Positions 1 to 8,670 of a stretch of 64,000 nucleotides of DNA are shown in pieces. The DNA lies in contig JAGTXO010000026.1 of the NCBI GenBank assembly GCA_019448385.1, forward strand, positions 250,501 through 314,500. Reading direction: 5' to 3'. Position numbers and translations under genes: made by a program. The stretch comes from Diacronema lutheri. Its lineage: Eukaryota; Haptophyta; Pavlovophyceae; Pavlovales; Pavlovaceae. A model generated the notes under the pieces. That model did no database searches and had not been told where the DNA came from. It saw nothing but the letters and a program-made list of their open reading frames with translations. Position 1 is the first letter of the stretch, and each line of letters starts with the position of its first letter.

Positions 1-133
1 CGCGCCGGGCGGCGCACGCGTGAGCGCAATGTGCGGCGCGAACGCCCGCCGTGCGGCATGCCGGCCGTGGCCGAGAGGCGGCTGGCGCCGAGCGGTGAGC
101 GCAGGACAGCTCGGCATGAGCGGTTGCGCCCAC

Positions 134-1440
134 CTGATCCGCTGGTCAGCCGTGAGCACGATGAGCTGGCCGCTGCTGCGCGCGAGCGCGAGGTCGGTGA
201 CGCGCACGCCGTGCCACGCCTGCAGCACGGAGCCGTCGAGGGCCCACAGCAGCAGACGCTTGTCCAGCCCGCCCGAGATGAAGTGCCTCCCGTCGGGTAG
301 CCACGCGCACGCCTGCACCGCCTCCTCGTGCTGCGCGTATAACCGCTCGAGCGCACCGGTCGCCGCCGCCCATCGGCAGATCCGGCCGGCCGTGCAGCAC
401 GTGAGGAGCTGGCTGTCGTCCGGCGACCACTGCAGGTAACAGACGGGCGCCGAGTGGCCGTCGAGCACGTGCAGCACCTCGCGCGACTCAACCGCCGTGC
501 GCGCGCCCTCGTCGCCACCGACGACGTCGCACTCGCCGCTCGCGATCGTCGACGCAGCTCCATCGGTGCTCTGCGGGCTCGAGGCGCGGCGGTCGGGTGC
601 GAGCGCGCCGTCGGGCGTCGACCAGATGACGGCAAGCCCGTCCTTGCCTGCGGACGCGAGCCGCGAGCCGCCCCTGCAGAAGGCGACGCACCATGCCTCG
701 TCGCGATGCGCTTCGAGCACGCGCACGCATGCGGACGCGAGGTGCGCGCACGGCGGCGCGGCGTCCTGGAAGAGGTCCCAGCGCGGGCGCGGCGCGTGCG
801 CGGCGGTATCGCACGCGCTCGCGCTCAGCGCCTGCGCGGGCAGCGCCGCCTGCTGCGCCATCGCCTGCAGCAAGAGCGCCTCAAGTCGCCCCTCGGGCAC
901 GAGCACAGACGGCGGGATGAGCGCCTGCAGGGCGCGCAGCAGCCGCTGGCGGGCGGCGATGCGCACGTCGCCGGCACTGGCGCCAATGTTCGCCCAACCG
1001 CACCGCTCGTGCAGCTCGCGCCGCTCGGCGCACAGCAGGAAGGAGGCTAGCGTTCGCAGCTTGAGCGGGTTTGCGCCGAGCGGCACGAGCTGCGCGCGCA
1101 GGCAGTCGAGCGCGGGCGCAAAGCGCTGCTCGTCGACGAGCTCGAGGTACTTGTGCTCGAGGATCAAAAACTGCACCGCGCATGCCGCCTCGGGCGACTC
1201 GAGGCCAAGCGCTGGGATCCGCGCGCCCGCGTCGTCCCACCGGCCGTCGAGAATGCCACGCCGGAACTCGGACACGTCGGCCGAGAGCAGCTTCACGTGC
1301 GACTCGCCCTCAAGCAGCTCGGCGGAGCGGTGGTAGCCAAGCGCGTACAGGGACTGCGTAATCAGCCGCACCACGTCGCTCCGCGCGAATCCCGACGCGA
1401 GAACCTCGTCCGCCGGGTAGGCGTCGCAGCACCCGTCCAT
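134..1440 (-). CDS. WDR26: WDR26/GID7-like LisH-CTLH-WD40 protein (3' part outside window)
   Basis: Substrate-recruiting beta-propeller subunit of the GID/CTLH E3 ubiquitin ligase, by family. Reading from the ATG at 1440, residues about 17-45 form a LisH-type helix pair (SLYALGYHRSAELLEGES), followed by a CTLH-like helical region (FRRGILDGRWDDA, then VQFLILEHKYLELVDE). WD40 repeats start near residue 215 (DEAWCVAFCRGGSRLASAGK) and continue with APVCYLQWSPDDSQLLTCC and AVQACAWLPDGRHFISGG. After LTADQRIR the frame loses WD40 character at a CAG|GTGGGC donor, so I end this exon at 134; the last repeats must lie left of the window. The start is divergent from the next gene, with the two ATGs only 14-38 nt apart. 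The family call is firm from the LisH-CTLH-WD40 order; the exon end is inferred. Confidence 0.85.
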
Positions 1441-1478
1441 GTTGCCCGCGGGGAATGCCTCCCGGGAACCCCTGCAAG
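1441..1478. promoter_or_regulatory. Very short divergent intergenic/promoter region
   Basis: The gap lies between the WDR26-like ATG on the minus strand and the ATG of the acidic membrane protein on the plus strand. It is 38 nt if the downstream gene starts at 1479, or 14 nt if at 1455. Promoter elements and 5' UTRs of both genes must overlap the neighbouring transcripts. No TATA box is visible. Confidence 0.4.
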
Positions 1479-2630
1479 ATGGCGACGGACGACGACGATC
1501 CCTTTGGCGAGCGGGATCCGGCGCCTGGGCCGGGCGCGGGCGGCAGTTTTGGCCCGTGTTGCGTGGTTGTGGCGCTCGTCACCGCGCTCGTTGGCGTCCT
1601 TGCCACGTTCGGCGGCGTGCCGCTCGCCGCGCATCACGGGCCGCGGCTGCCGCTCGCTGTGCAGCGCGCGATCCTCGACCTGCTCATGGGCTCGCACGTG
1701 CAGCAGCTGAGCGCGGCGCAGCCGGATGCGCTCAAGGAGGTGTTCTTCGGTGGCGAGCCGTGGATCGTGCAGTGCTCGCGCACCGGCGTCGTGTCTGCCG
1801 CCTTTGTCAAGGCACCCACGTACCTAGGCAACCTCACGACGTTTGCGCTGCTCGACTGCGAGGAGCCGCTCCCGTCGGGCAAGAGCACGCGCGAGCGCTT
1901 CAAGCTGGGCGGCGCGGCGCTCTTCACCGCGGCGAATGGAAACGGGCCTCGCCCGGTGCCCGCCTCGGCGCTCACCTCCGCCTACGCCCTCGCCGCGCAC
2001 GTGCGCTCGGCCGTCGCGCTCCCGCTCGCCGCCGTCACGTCCGACGAGCAGCTCGCCGCCGGCTGCCACGCGCGGCCGTGCCTCGTCTTGTCGGAGCGCG
2101 CGGTGAGCGGCGCGACCGCGCAGCGCATTGCCGCGCAGCACCGCACGCTGCGCATCGTCACCGTGCCTGCAAGCCATGAGCTGAGGCATCGTGACGGCGC
2201 GCTTGCGCTCGCGCTTGCACGCGTCGATGCGCTCGTGACCGCCGAGCCGACGGCGGAGGGTGACGGCGAGGACGGCGGCGCAGGCGCGCCAAGCGGCAGT
2301 GCGAACGCGCAGGCCAAGTGGCTCGAGCGCGTGTACGATGGCCAGCTCGGCGACGAGCGCGCCCTCGCCGCGTTTGCGTCGACCATCCCGCCGAGGGCGG
2401 CGGCCGCATCGCTCGGCTGGTTTGACGAGGTGCCGGCGCCGCCCGCGGTGGCGTCGCGCCGCACGCGCGGCCAGCAGCGCACCGACGAGGCGAGCCGGCG
2501 TGCGCAGATGGCGCGCGAGGAGGAGGCGTACGCAAAGTCGCTCTTCGCGGCGGACGATGCGGACGATGACGATGCCGATGGCGGCGACGAGGGTGACACG
2601 GTCGAGGAGGTCGAGCAATTCGACGAATAG
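1479..2630 (+). CDS. Single-pass membrane protein with acidic C-terminal tail, function unknown
   Basis: I do not recognise a named family with certainty. The 383-residue protein (an in-frame ATG at 1455 would add 8 residues) has one hydrophobic segment near residues 25-45 (CCVVVALVTALVGVLATFGG). A globular region follows (FFGGEPWIVQCSRTG ... FALLDCEEPLPSGKSTRERF ... LFTAANGNGP) whose pattern resembles a thioredoxin-fold domain lacking a CxxC site, as in some DnaJ-associated membrane proteins. The C-terminus is a charged helix (EEEAYAKSLFAADD) ending in a run of Asp/Glu. It could be an organelle or ER membrane protein with a redox-inactive thioredoxin fold. That is inference from pattern only. 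It shares a very short divergent promoter with the WDR26-like gene. Confidence 0.7.
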   Translation: MATDDDDPFGERDPAPGPGAGGSFGPCCVVVALVTALVGVLATFGGVPLAAHHGPRLPLAVQRAILDLLMGSHVQQLSAAQPDALKEVFFGGEPWIVQCSRTGVVSAAFVKAPTYLGNLTTFALLDCEEPLPSGKSTRERFKLGGAALFTAANGNGPRPVPASALTSAYALAAHVRSAVALPLAAVTSDEQLAAGCHARPCLVLSERAVSGATAQRIAAQHRTLRIVTVPASHELRHRDGALALALARVDALVTAEPTAEGDGEDGGAGAPSGSANAQAKWLERVYDGQLGDERALAAFASTIPPRAAAASLGWFDEVPAPPAVASRRTRGQQRTDEASRRAQMAREEEAYAKSLFAADDADDDDADGGDEGDTVEEVEQFDE

Positions 2631-2864
2631 CGCGGCGTTGGCGCGGCGTCGGCGCTCTCCTCGCGCGTCGCGAGCGCCTTTTAGTGGTCGGGGTAGGCCG
2701 GGCTGTTCACTCCAGTTCCCTTCCGCTCAGCTGTTCACTCCTTTCCCTTGAGCTGGGCCTCGCCAAAGGCCACAGCCACTCCCGTCTCCCACGCTGTCCC
2801 CGAGTCAGCCAGTGTCGGCGAGCCAGCGCAGTGTCGCGAGTCCGCGCAGAGGTTTGCGGTCGCA

Positions 2865-3356
2865 ATGACGAGACATCTCGCGTTGCTCGCGCTCGTGACG
2901 CTCGGCGCGAGCGCGAGCGCAAGCGCGGTGCGCGTCGGCGCGCGCCGCACTGCCACAGGCGTGGCCCCACCTGTGCGCTCGCGCGCGTGTGGCGCGCGCG
3001 CTTCGGCAATGATGGGCGGCAAAGCGGAGGAGCTCGACACGAACGGCTTCAGCCAGGCCGCGCAGGGGTCAGTGCCCCTGCTCGTGGACGTGTACGCGCA
3101 CTGGTGCGGGCCGTGCCAGCTCATGGCGCCACAGCTTGAGCTGGTCGCAGACGCGTACGCGGAGCGCGTGCGCGTCGTCAAGATCGACTCGGACAAGGAG
3201 GAGGAGCTCGCGGCCTACCTGCGCATCAACGGGCTGCCGACGCTGCTTTTCATCAAGGACAAGGCGGTCGTCGGGCGCATCGAGGGCGCGATGATGCAGG
3301 ACGAGATCTCGTCCTGGGTCGATCACTATTTTTTCGAGGGGCCGAAGCCCTCGTGA
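2865..3356 (+). CDS. Thioredoxin with N-terminal targeting leader, probably plastid
   Basis: Disulfide reductase of 163 residues. The active site WCGPC is at residues 80-84 and the cis-Pro at about 125 (INGLPTLLF), so the thioredoxin fold is complete from residue about 55 to 155. Residues 1-21 (MTRHLALLALVTLGASASAS) look like a signal peptide. An Arg/Ala-rich stretch follows up to residue about 48, the bipartite layout used for plastid import in algae with secondary plastids. I chose the ATG at 2865 because it gives this leader directly; the frame is open further upstream. The C-terminus (WVDHYFFEGP) is unlike cytosolic Trx-h. Which plastid thioredoxin type it is (z, y or other) I cannot decide. 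It converges with the FAD synthase gene, with 82 nt between the stop codons. Confidence 0.9.
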   Translation: MTRHLALLALVTLGASASASAVRVGARRTATGVAPPVRSRACGARASAMMGGKAEELDTNGFSQAAQGSVPLLVDVYAHWCGPCQLMAPQLELVADAYAERVRVVKIDSDKEEELAAYLRINGLPTLLFIKDKAVVGRIEGAMMQDEISSWVDHYFFEGPKPS

Positions 3357-3438
3357 GGCGCGCGTCTCGCTGGGCGGCCCGAAGCCGGGCCCCGCCGGAA
3401 TGTCATCTAGCCCCGCGGCCCCTGGCGGCCGCCGCCCG

Positions 3439-5346
3439 TCACTGCAGCATGTGCTCGAGGTTCTTGCTCGGCTGGCGGACGATCACGTCGGGGGGCATCA
3501 TGCGCGTGAGCGTGCCGAGCGCGGCCTGCACGGCGAGCTCGTCAGCGCCTTCGATGGTCACAACAGTCTTGTAATCGGCCTCGTCGACCGGGTAGCTGCC
3601 AAACGAGACGGCCGGGTTCGCGCGCACCGCCTCGTTGAGCTGCTTGACGATCTCCTCCTCGTGCACGGAGAGCACGAGCGTACGCGTGTGCGCGCGCGCT
3701 TGCCCGCCGCCCACAAAATGCGCGAGGATCACGTCGAGCTTGGCGGCAAAGAAGGCGGGGACGCCTGGCAGCACGAAGACGTTCTCCGCCTGCACGAGCG
3801 GCCATTTGGACGACGGCGGCTCGCCGTCCGCGGCGGCGGGCGCGATGCGCAGCGACACGCCGCGCGGGAGCAACGCCATCTTCTCCTGCTCGGGCGAGAG
3901 CGGCGCGCCGCCGCGTGCCTCGCGGATCATCGCCGCCATCGGCGCGTTGAACTCGATCGGCCGGTCGAGCGCGAGCGCGAGCGCGCGGATCGTCACGTCG
4001 TCGTGCGTCGGGCCGACGCCCCCCGACGTGAGCACAAGGTCGAGCTGCTGGCTCTGCAGCCGCACCTCGCGCGAGATCTCATCGAGGTCGTCGCGCACGA
4101 AGGCGATACGGCGAACCTCGAGCCCGCGCGCGCGCAGCTGGCGCATCGCGTACTGCCCGTTCGTGTCCGCAATCTGCCCCTTGAGGATCTCATCGCCGAT
4201 TATGACGACGCCGGCGGTGCGCGCGCGCTCGACCGGCCGACGCGCGCCGGGCTGCGCGCGCGCGGCGTCGGCGTCGGCGTCGCCGTTGTTTGCGGCCGGT
4301 GGCTTCGACGCCTTGCCCATCCGCCCCGCGCGCTCGAGCGAGTAGTCCGCCAGCATGTACGCCGGCCGAAACCGCGCGCGCGCCGCGCCGCCGCCGGCCG
4401 CCGGCTGCACGGGGTCGATGATGGCGAGCGCCGGGTTGGGCAGCGTGTCGTCCTGCGTGCCGAGCGAGGTGTAGCCACGGTCGTAGAGCGCGCAGTAGGG
4501 CAGCTCGTACGTGCGCAGAAACTGCCAGACGAGGCCGTAGTCCCAGTCGAGGATCGGGTTGACGCGCATGAATGGCGGCATCCACGCGGAAGAGGGCGCA
4601 AACGCCGTCTGGCCCTTGCAGTTCGGGTCGCCTTGCCGCGTGCCGAGGGCGAAGGCGAATGCGGCGGTGCGCCCCGCGGCCTTTTGCGCGTCGATGTGCG
4701 CGCGCAACCCCTCGACAATCCCGCCCTCGTACGTGTGCAGCTGCGCGTCCGCATCCGCGACCGCGGCCGCAACGAAGTCCTCAACCTCGCCAAACTCGCG
4801 CGCATCATGAAAGTAGATGAGCTGCGGCTTGGCGCGGAGCGGCGCGGGCGGCAGCTGGCCCGGCGCTGATGTTTCGCGATCGGCTAAACCCTGCTGGTGG
4901 TGCGCGAGCGCCGCGCGCATCAAGTGGAAGATGACGACCGCGTCCTTGCCGCCGTTGAACGAGCCGAGCACGCCGTCCGCGCCGTACAGCCGGAACGCGT
5001 CGGCAAAGATTTCGAGCGCACGCCGGAGCGGCGGGCCGAGGCGCGGACACTCACATGCCGCAAACCGCGCGTGCAGCCCAAGGGCCCGCGCGAACGCCGC
5101 CTCAGACTGCGCCGCCGGCTGCTGCGCGCCATCCGTCGGCACGAGCGACGCCAGAACGCGCGACAGCCCACCGCGCAGCCGTGCGGACGTCGATCCGTCG
5201 TGCGCAACGCTGGCGCAAACGTGCGATCGCGCGGCGAGCCCGCCGCGCTGAGGCCCCGGCGCGAGACGCGTGCTCGTGCCAACGACGACGTCGACGAGCA
5301 GCAGGAGGGCGGCGCTCACGAAAGAGCGCACGGCCATGAAAACCAT
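3439..5346 (-). CDS. FAD synthase: PAPS-reductase-like domain followed by MoaB/CinA-like domain
   Basis: Adenylates FMN to FAD, by family. The protein has 635 residues. Residues 1-23 are hydrophobic and signal-like; a second ATG at 5337 removes only three residues. The PP-loop SFNGGKD lies at residues 129-135, followed by LIYFHDAREFGEVEDF and, further on, RVNPILDWDYGLVWQFLR plus YTSLGTQDDTLPNPAL, all typical of the FAD synthase PAPS-reductase-like catalytic domain. From about residue 378 comes a molybdopterin-binding-like domain (VVIIGDEILKGQ, TSGGVGPTHDDVT, VFVLPGVPAFF), which in human FLAD1 gives hydrolase activity. Animal FLAD1 has the opposite domain order; plant homologues, as I recall, have the order seen here. 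Signal-like N-terminus suggests an organelle or endomembrane route, unlike cytosolic FAD synthases. One exon. Confidence 0.9.
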   Translation of the reverse strand: MVFMAVRSFVSAALLLLVDVVVGTSTRLAPGPQRGGLAARSHVCASVAHDGSTSARLRGGLSRVLASLVPTDGAQQPAAQSEAAFARALGLHARFAACECPRLGPPLRRALEIFADAFRLYGADGVLGSFNGGKDAVVIFHLMRAALAHHQQGLADRETSAPGQLPPAPLRAKPQLIYFHDAREFGEVEDFVAAAVADADAQLHTYEGGIVEGLRAHIDAQKAAGRTAAFAFALGTRQGDPNCKGQTAFAPSSAWMPPFMRVNPILDWDYGLVWQFLRTYELPYCALYDRGYTSLGTQDDTLPNPALAIIDPVQPAAGGGAARARFRPAYMLADYSLERAGRMGKASKPPAANNGDADADAARAQPGARRPVERARTAGVVIIGDEILKGQIADTNGQYAMRQLRARGLEVRRIAFVRDDLDEISREVRLQSQQLDLVLTSGGVGPTHDDVTIRALALALDRPIEFNAPMAAMIREARGGAPLSPEQEKMALLPRGVSLRIAPAAADGEPPSSKWPLVQAENVFVLPGVPAFFAAKLDVILAHFVGGGQARAHTRTLVLSVHEEEIVKQLNEAVRANPAVSFGSYPVDEADYKTVVTIEGADELAVQAALGTLTRMMPPDVIVRQPSKNLEHMLQ

Positions 5347-5819
5347 GTATGAAGACGCTTTTATACTAAAACGGCGCTTACGTCAGGACAGCGGGGCTTT
5401 TATGGGATGCAGGACCTACGACGCGTCTGGGCCTGTGGTGGCATCCCGCGTCCAGCACGCGCGCATCCCGCCACCATCAGCGAGCGCCGGCTGCGTCCAG
5501 CAGCCAACGCAACTGCTGGCGCAGCGTGCAGCCGCGGTTCGCTGCGCTCATCGTCGAGCAGCGGCTTCCCACAGCGCCCCCGGCGCGTGCATGGCGATGG
5601 CGAGGGGCGCCGACGCGCCGCTCCAGTTCGAGAGCGCGCTAGGCCGGCGGCTGCGCGCCAAGGCGCGCTGTGTAGTCCTGACCGGCCGAAGAAGAAGGAT
5701 GAGGAGGAGATGTTGGAGGAAAGAGCATGAGGAGCGTCGTGCCGCCCCGTCCACGCTGCGCGTGGCGGAGCTCGCACAGCGGCGACCGCGCTGGCGTGCA
5801 CGATGCGCGCCGCACGAGT
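5347..5819. other. Intergenic, no gene assigned
   Basis: Lies between the starts of the FAD synthase gene and the stop of eL33, both on the minus strand, so it should hold the FAD synthase promoter and the eL33 3' UTR. An AT-richer patch at about 5357-5402 (gcttttatactaaaacgg, then cttttatggg) stands out from the GC-rich background just upstream of the FAD synthase ATG and may be a promoter element. Open frames here are short and Arg-rich; I see no supported coding sequence. Confidence 0.4.
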
Positions 5820-6299
5820 TTAGACTCGGCTCGGGTACAGCATGACGCGCACGCGGCCGCCGATCGACTTGGGCGGAAGGTTCTTCGCAAACTTTGCGCG
5901 CACGACACCGCTGTTCCCGTGTGGCCGGCAGACCTTGCCCCAGATCACACGGAACTTGCTGCCGTCGATCTCGCGCTTGGCCTTGTAGATGTACGCCAGC
6001 CTGCGCGCGCGAGCGCGCAACGCCCAGACGAGCGCGCCGCAGACCCCGTGAAAAGCGTGCGGCATCGCCACGCGCGCGGACGCGCCGTGTGCACAGAGCA
6101 CGGCGCGGCGGTGCAGCGTGCCGCGTGTGCGCGCTCACCGCTTGCCGAGGTAGAAGTCCACGGCGGCGCGCTCGTCGACGCCCTCGATCTTAATGAGCGA
6201 CGTGTGGTTGTACTGGTTGGTAAGACCCCGCTTGTACCCCAGGATCGCGCCCTTGCACCAGAGCCGAACCTCACCACCCTTCTTCTGCGCCTCAGCCAT
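5820..6299 (-). CDS. RPL35A: Ribosomal protein eL33 (RPL35A), two exons
   Basis: Large-subunit cytosolic ribosomal protein, 113 residues; animal and fungal eL33 are about 107-110. Exon 1 is 6139..6299 and encodes the start through [20 protein letters not shown] and FYLGK. Exon 2 is 5820..6000 and encodes [37 protein letters not shown] and the end [13 protein letters not shown]. The intron 6001..6138 (138 nt, GTGAGC...CAG) splits an Arg codon and restores the conserved FYLGKR-AYIYK junction, which makes the splice call firm. The ATG at 6299 is the only sensible start. The gene is divergent from the ABC transporter gene, whose ATG is 69 nt away. Confidence 0.96.
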
Positions 6300-6367
6300 T
6301 TCTACGTGTGAGGAGCGCGTGGCAGGAGGGCCTCGGGCCAACCGGACTCGCCCCGGAGTGCTCAACG
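6300..6367. promoter_or_regulatory. Divergent promoter region, eL33 / ABC transporter
   Basis: 68 nt separate the eL33 ATG (minus strand) from the first ATG of the ABC transporter (plus strand). The ABC frame is open back to a GTG at 6308, but no in-frame ATG precedes 6368. The short gap implies a shared bidirectional promoter for a highly expressed ribosomal gene and a transporter. Confidence 0.4.
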
Positions 6368-8401
6368 ATGGCGGCGCGGATTCTTCTCGTCGCATTGCTC
6401 GGGCTCGTGTGCGCGTCCGAGCCCGGAACGGCGGCGCACGCGGCGTATGGGCCGAGGCGGCCAGCGGTCGCGCGGGCGTTTCGCTTGCGCGCGACCGGCA
6501 CGGCGCCCGCCTCTACCGCCGAGAGCCCCGGGCCGGCGGCGCGCGGCGACGACGCGCAGCGCTGGGCGACACTCGGGTCGCTCTGCGCGCAGGACCTGCC
6601 GCTGATCGCCTTGTCGACGGCGTTCATGGTGGCCGCGGCGGTTAGCGAGGCTTCGCTGCCGCACTACACCTCCGCCGCGCTCTTCGCCGCGACGAGCGGC
6701 GCGCCACGCGCGCACGTGGGCGGCGCGCTGCGCAGGCTGGTGGGCGTCGGGCTCGCCGCCGCGCTCTTCACGGGCGCGCGCGGCTGCGCGTTTTGGATCG
6801 CGGGCGCGCGGGTGCTGCGCCGGCTGAGATCCCGCCTCTTCGCCGCGCTCCTCGCCAAGCCCGCCCACTTCTTCGACGCCCACGAGTCAAGCACGCTCTC
6901 GTCGCGCCTCTCGTCCGACGTGGGCAAGATCTCGGACGTCGTCTCGTTCAACGTGAATGTGATCGCGCGGCAGTCGATCCAGGCGGTCGTCGCGCTGGCG
7001 TGGCTCGTGCGCATCCATGCGCAGCTCTCGCTCGTCCTTGTGAGCGGCCTGCTCCTCACCTTCGCCGCCAACCAGCTCTACTCGCACGCGAACCGCGAGC
7101 TGAGCCGCTCGACGCAGACCGAGGTTGCACGCGCCGCGACGGTCGCGACCGAGGACTTCCGTCTGATCCGGACGATCAAGGTGTATTCGACGGAGGCGCG
7201 CGAGGCCGCGCGGTACGACGCGAGCTGCCAGCGCATCGAGGACCTGCAGGACGCGCAGGGCAGGCTGTACGGCTCGGCGCGCGTCGTGAACGGCGCACTC
7301 GCACTGCTCCTCTCCGTGCTTGTGCTCGCGCGCGGCGCGCACCTCTGCGCGGCGGGGGCGCTGAGCGCGCAGCAGCTGACCACCTTCGTGCTGAGCAGCG
7401 CGACGATCACCGGCGCGACGATCGGCATCGGCGAGCAGTGGGTGAAGGTGCAGGAGGCGCTCGGCGCGGCAGAGGACATCTTCGCCCTCATCCAGCCGGA
7501 CGGTGGGCGCGCGCCGGACGGGCTGTTGCGCAGCTCGGGCATTGACGCGCGGCTCGCACCGGCGGCGCCGCTCCGTCTCGTGCCCACCGCCGCCCTCGCC
7601 CTCGCCGGCAGCGCCTCCGCCGCCGGCGCGCGTGCGGCCGAGCCGGCGGCGGCGGTCATGCTCCCGGCGCGGCCAGCCGCGCTCGAGCTCGAGAGCGTGC
7701 GCTTCGCGTACCCGTCGCGCAGCGGCTCAGACGTGCTGCGCTCGCTCTCGCTGCGCGTGCCCGAAGGCCAGCTCGCCGCGATCGTCGGCGCGTCCGGCTC
7801 GGGCAAGTCGACGGTGATGCGGCTGCTCTGCGGCCTCTACGACCAGGCGGAGGGTTCGGTCAAGGTGCTCGGCGACGAGCTGCGCTCGCTCTCGCAGCAC
7901 GAGCTCGCGAGCCGCGTGGCATGGCTGCCGCAGGAGCCGCAGCTCTTCTCGGGCACGATCCGCGACAACATCGCATACGGATTGCCGCCCGGCTCGTTTT
8001 GCGACGCGGACGTGCTGCGCGCGGCCGCGCAGGCGAATGCGGACGGCTTCATCGAGCAGCTCGGCGGGCTCGGCGCGCAGGTTGGCGAGGCGGGCGCGCG
8101 GCTGAGCGGCGGACAGCGCCAGCGTGTCGCTGTCGCGCGCGCCCTGATGCGCGGCGCGCAGGTGCTGCTGCTCGACGAGCCGACCAGCGCGCTCGACCCA
8201 ACCTCAGAGCGGCTCCTGCAGGACTGCGTGCTCGGCCTCGTGCCCGAGCGGACCGTCCTTGTCGTCGCGCACCGCATCTCGACCGTGCAGCGCGCGGACG
8301 TGATCTTCGTTATGGAGGCGGGCGCGGTCGTCGAGCAGGGGACGCACGCCGCGCTGCTCGCCGAGGGCGGCACGTACGCACGGCTGGTGAGCTGCTTGTG
8401 A
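6368..8401 (+). CDS. ABCB-type half transporter (one TMD plus one ATPase domain)
   Basis: ATP-driven exporter of the ABCB half-size class, 677 residues in one exon; it should act as a homo- or heterodimer. Residues 1-17 ([17 protein letters not shown]) are a signal peptide, followed by an Arg-rich stretch, so plastid or endomembrane targeting is likely. The transmembrane domain spans about residues 75-380 (for example [20 protein letters not shown], the coupling region). The ATPase domain carries Walker [10 protein letters not shown] at about 474, the Q-loop ([11 protein letters not shown]), signature LSGGQRQR at about 579, Walker [13 protein letters not shown] at about 600 and the switch His in VAHRIST at about 633. 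All catalytic residues are present. Substrate unknown; TAP-like and chloroplast ABCB families are both possible relatives. Confidence 0.93.
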   Translation: MAARILLVALLGLVCASEPGTAAHAAYGPRRPAVARAFRLRATGTAPASTAESPGPAARGDDAQRWATLGSLCAQDLPLIALSTAFMVAAAVSEASLPHYTSAALFAATSGAPRAHVGGALRRLVGVGLAAALFTGARGCAFWIAGARVLRRLRSRLFAALLAKPAHFFDAHESSTLSSRLSSDVGKISDVVSFNVNVIARQSIQAVVALAWLVRIHAQLSLVLVSGLLLTFAANQLYSHANRELSRSTQTEVARAATVATEDFRLIRTIKVYSTEAREAARYDASCQRIEDLQDAQGRLYGSARVVNGALALLLSVLVLARGAHLCAAGALSAQQLTTFVLSSATITGATIGIGEQWVKVQEALGAAEDIFALIQPDGGRAPDGLLRSSGIDARLAPAAPLRLVPTAALALAGSASAAGARAAEPAAAVMLPARPAALELESVRFAYPSRSGSDVLRSLSLRVPEGQLAAIVGASGSGKSTVMRLLCGLYDQAEGSVKVLGDELRSLSQHELASRVAWLPQEPQLFSGTIRDNIAYGLPPGSFCDADVLRAAAQANADGFIEQLGGLGAQVGEAGARLSGGQRQRVAVARALMRGAQVLLLDEPTSALDPTSERLLQDCVLGLVPERTVLVVAHRISTVQRADVIFVMEAGAVVEQGTHAALLAEGGTYARLVSCL

Positions 8402-8513
8402 GCTGCTTGCCTAGCTTTTCTAGCCGCACCTAGACTCGATACGCCACCGCCAGTGTGCGTGCTGATGTGCGTGTGCATCCATGATTCGGCTCTGAATGCT
8501 CAAGCCCGCCAGC

Positions 8514-8544
<31 letters not shown>

Positions 8545-8670
8545 ACAAAGCCCCCGCGCCTTCCTTGCAGCAGGCCCGTGGGAGCGCGCGCGGAGCTGCG
8601 CCGGAGGAAGAGCGCGCCGCCTCAGCCGCCGTCGCCGTCGCCGCGCGCGCCGTCGGCCGCCGCGCGGCGC
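8402..8670. other. Convergent intergenic gap with 29-nt poly-C tract
   Basis: Holds the 3' UTRs of the ABC transporter (plus) and asparagine synthetase (minus). An uninterrupted C run occupies 8516..8544. No gene seen. Confidence 0.6.

Noticed and set aside
3400-4869. A 489-codon plus-strand frame
   Set aside because: Antisense shadow of the FAD synthase gene.
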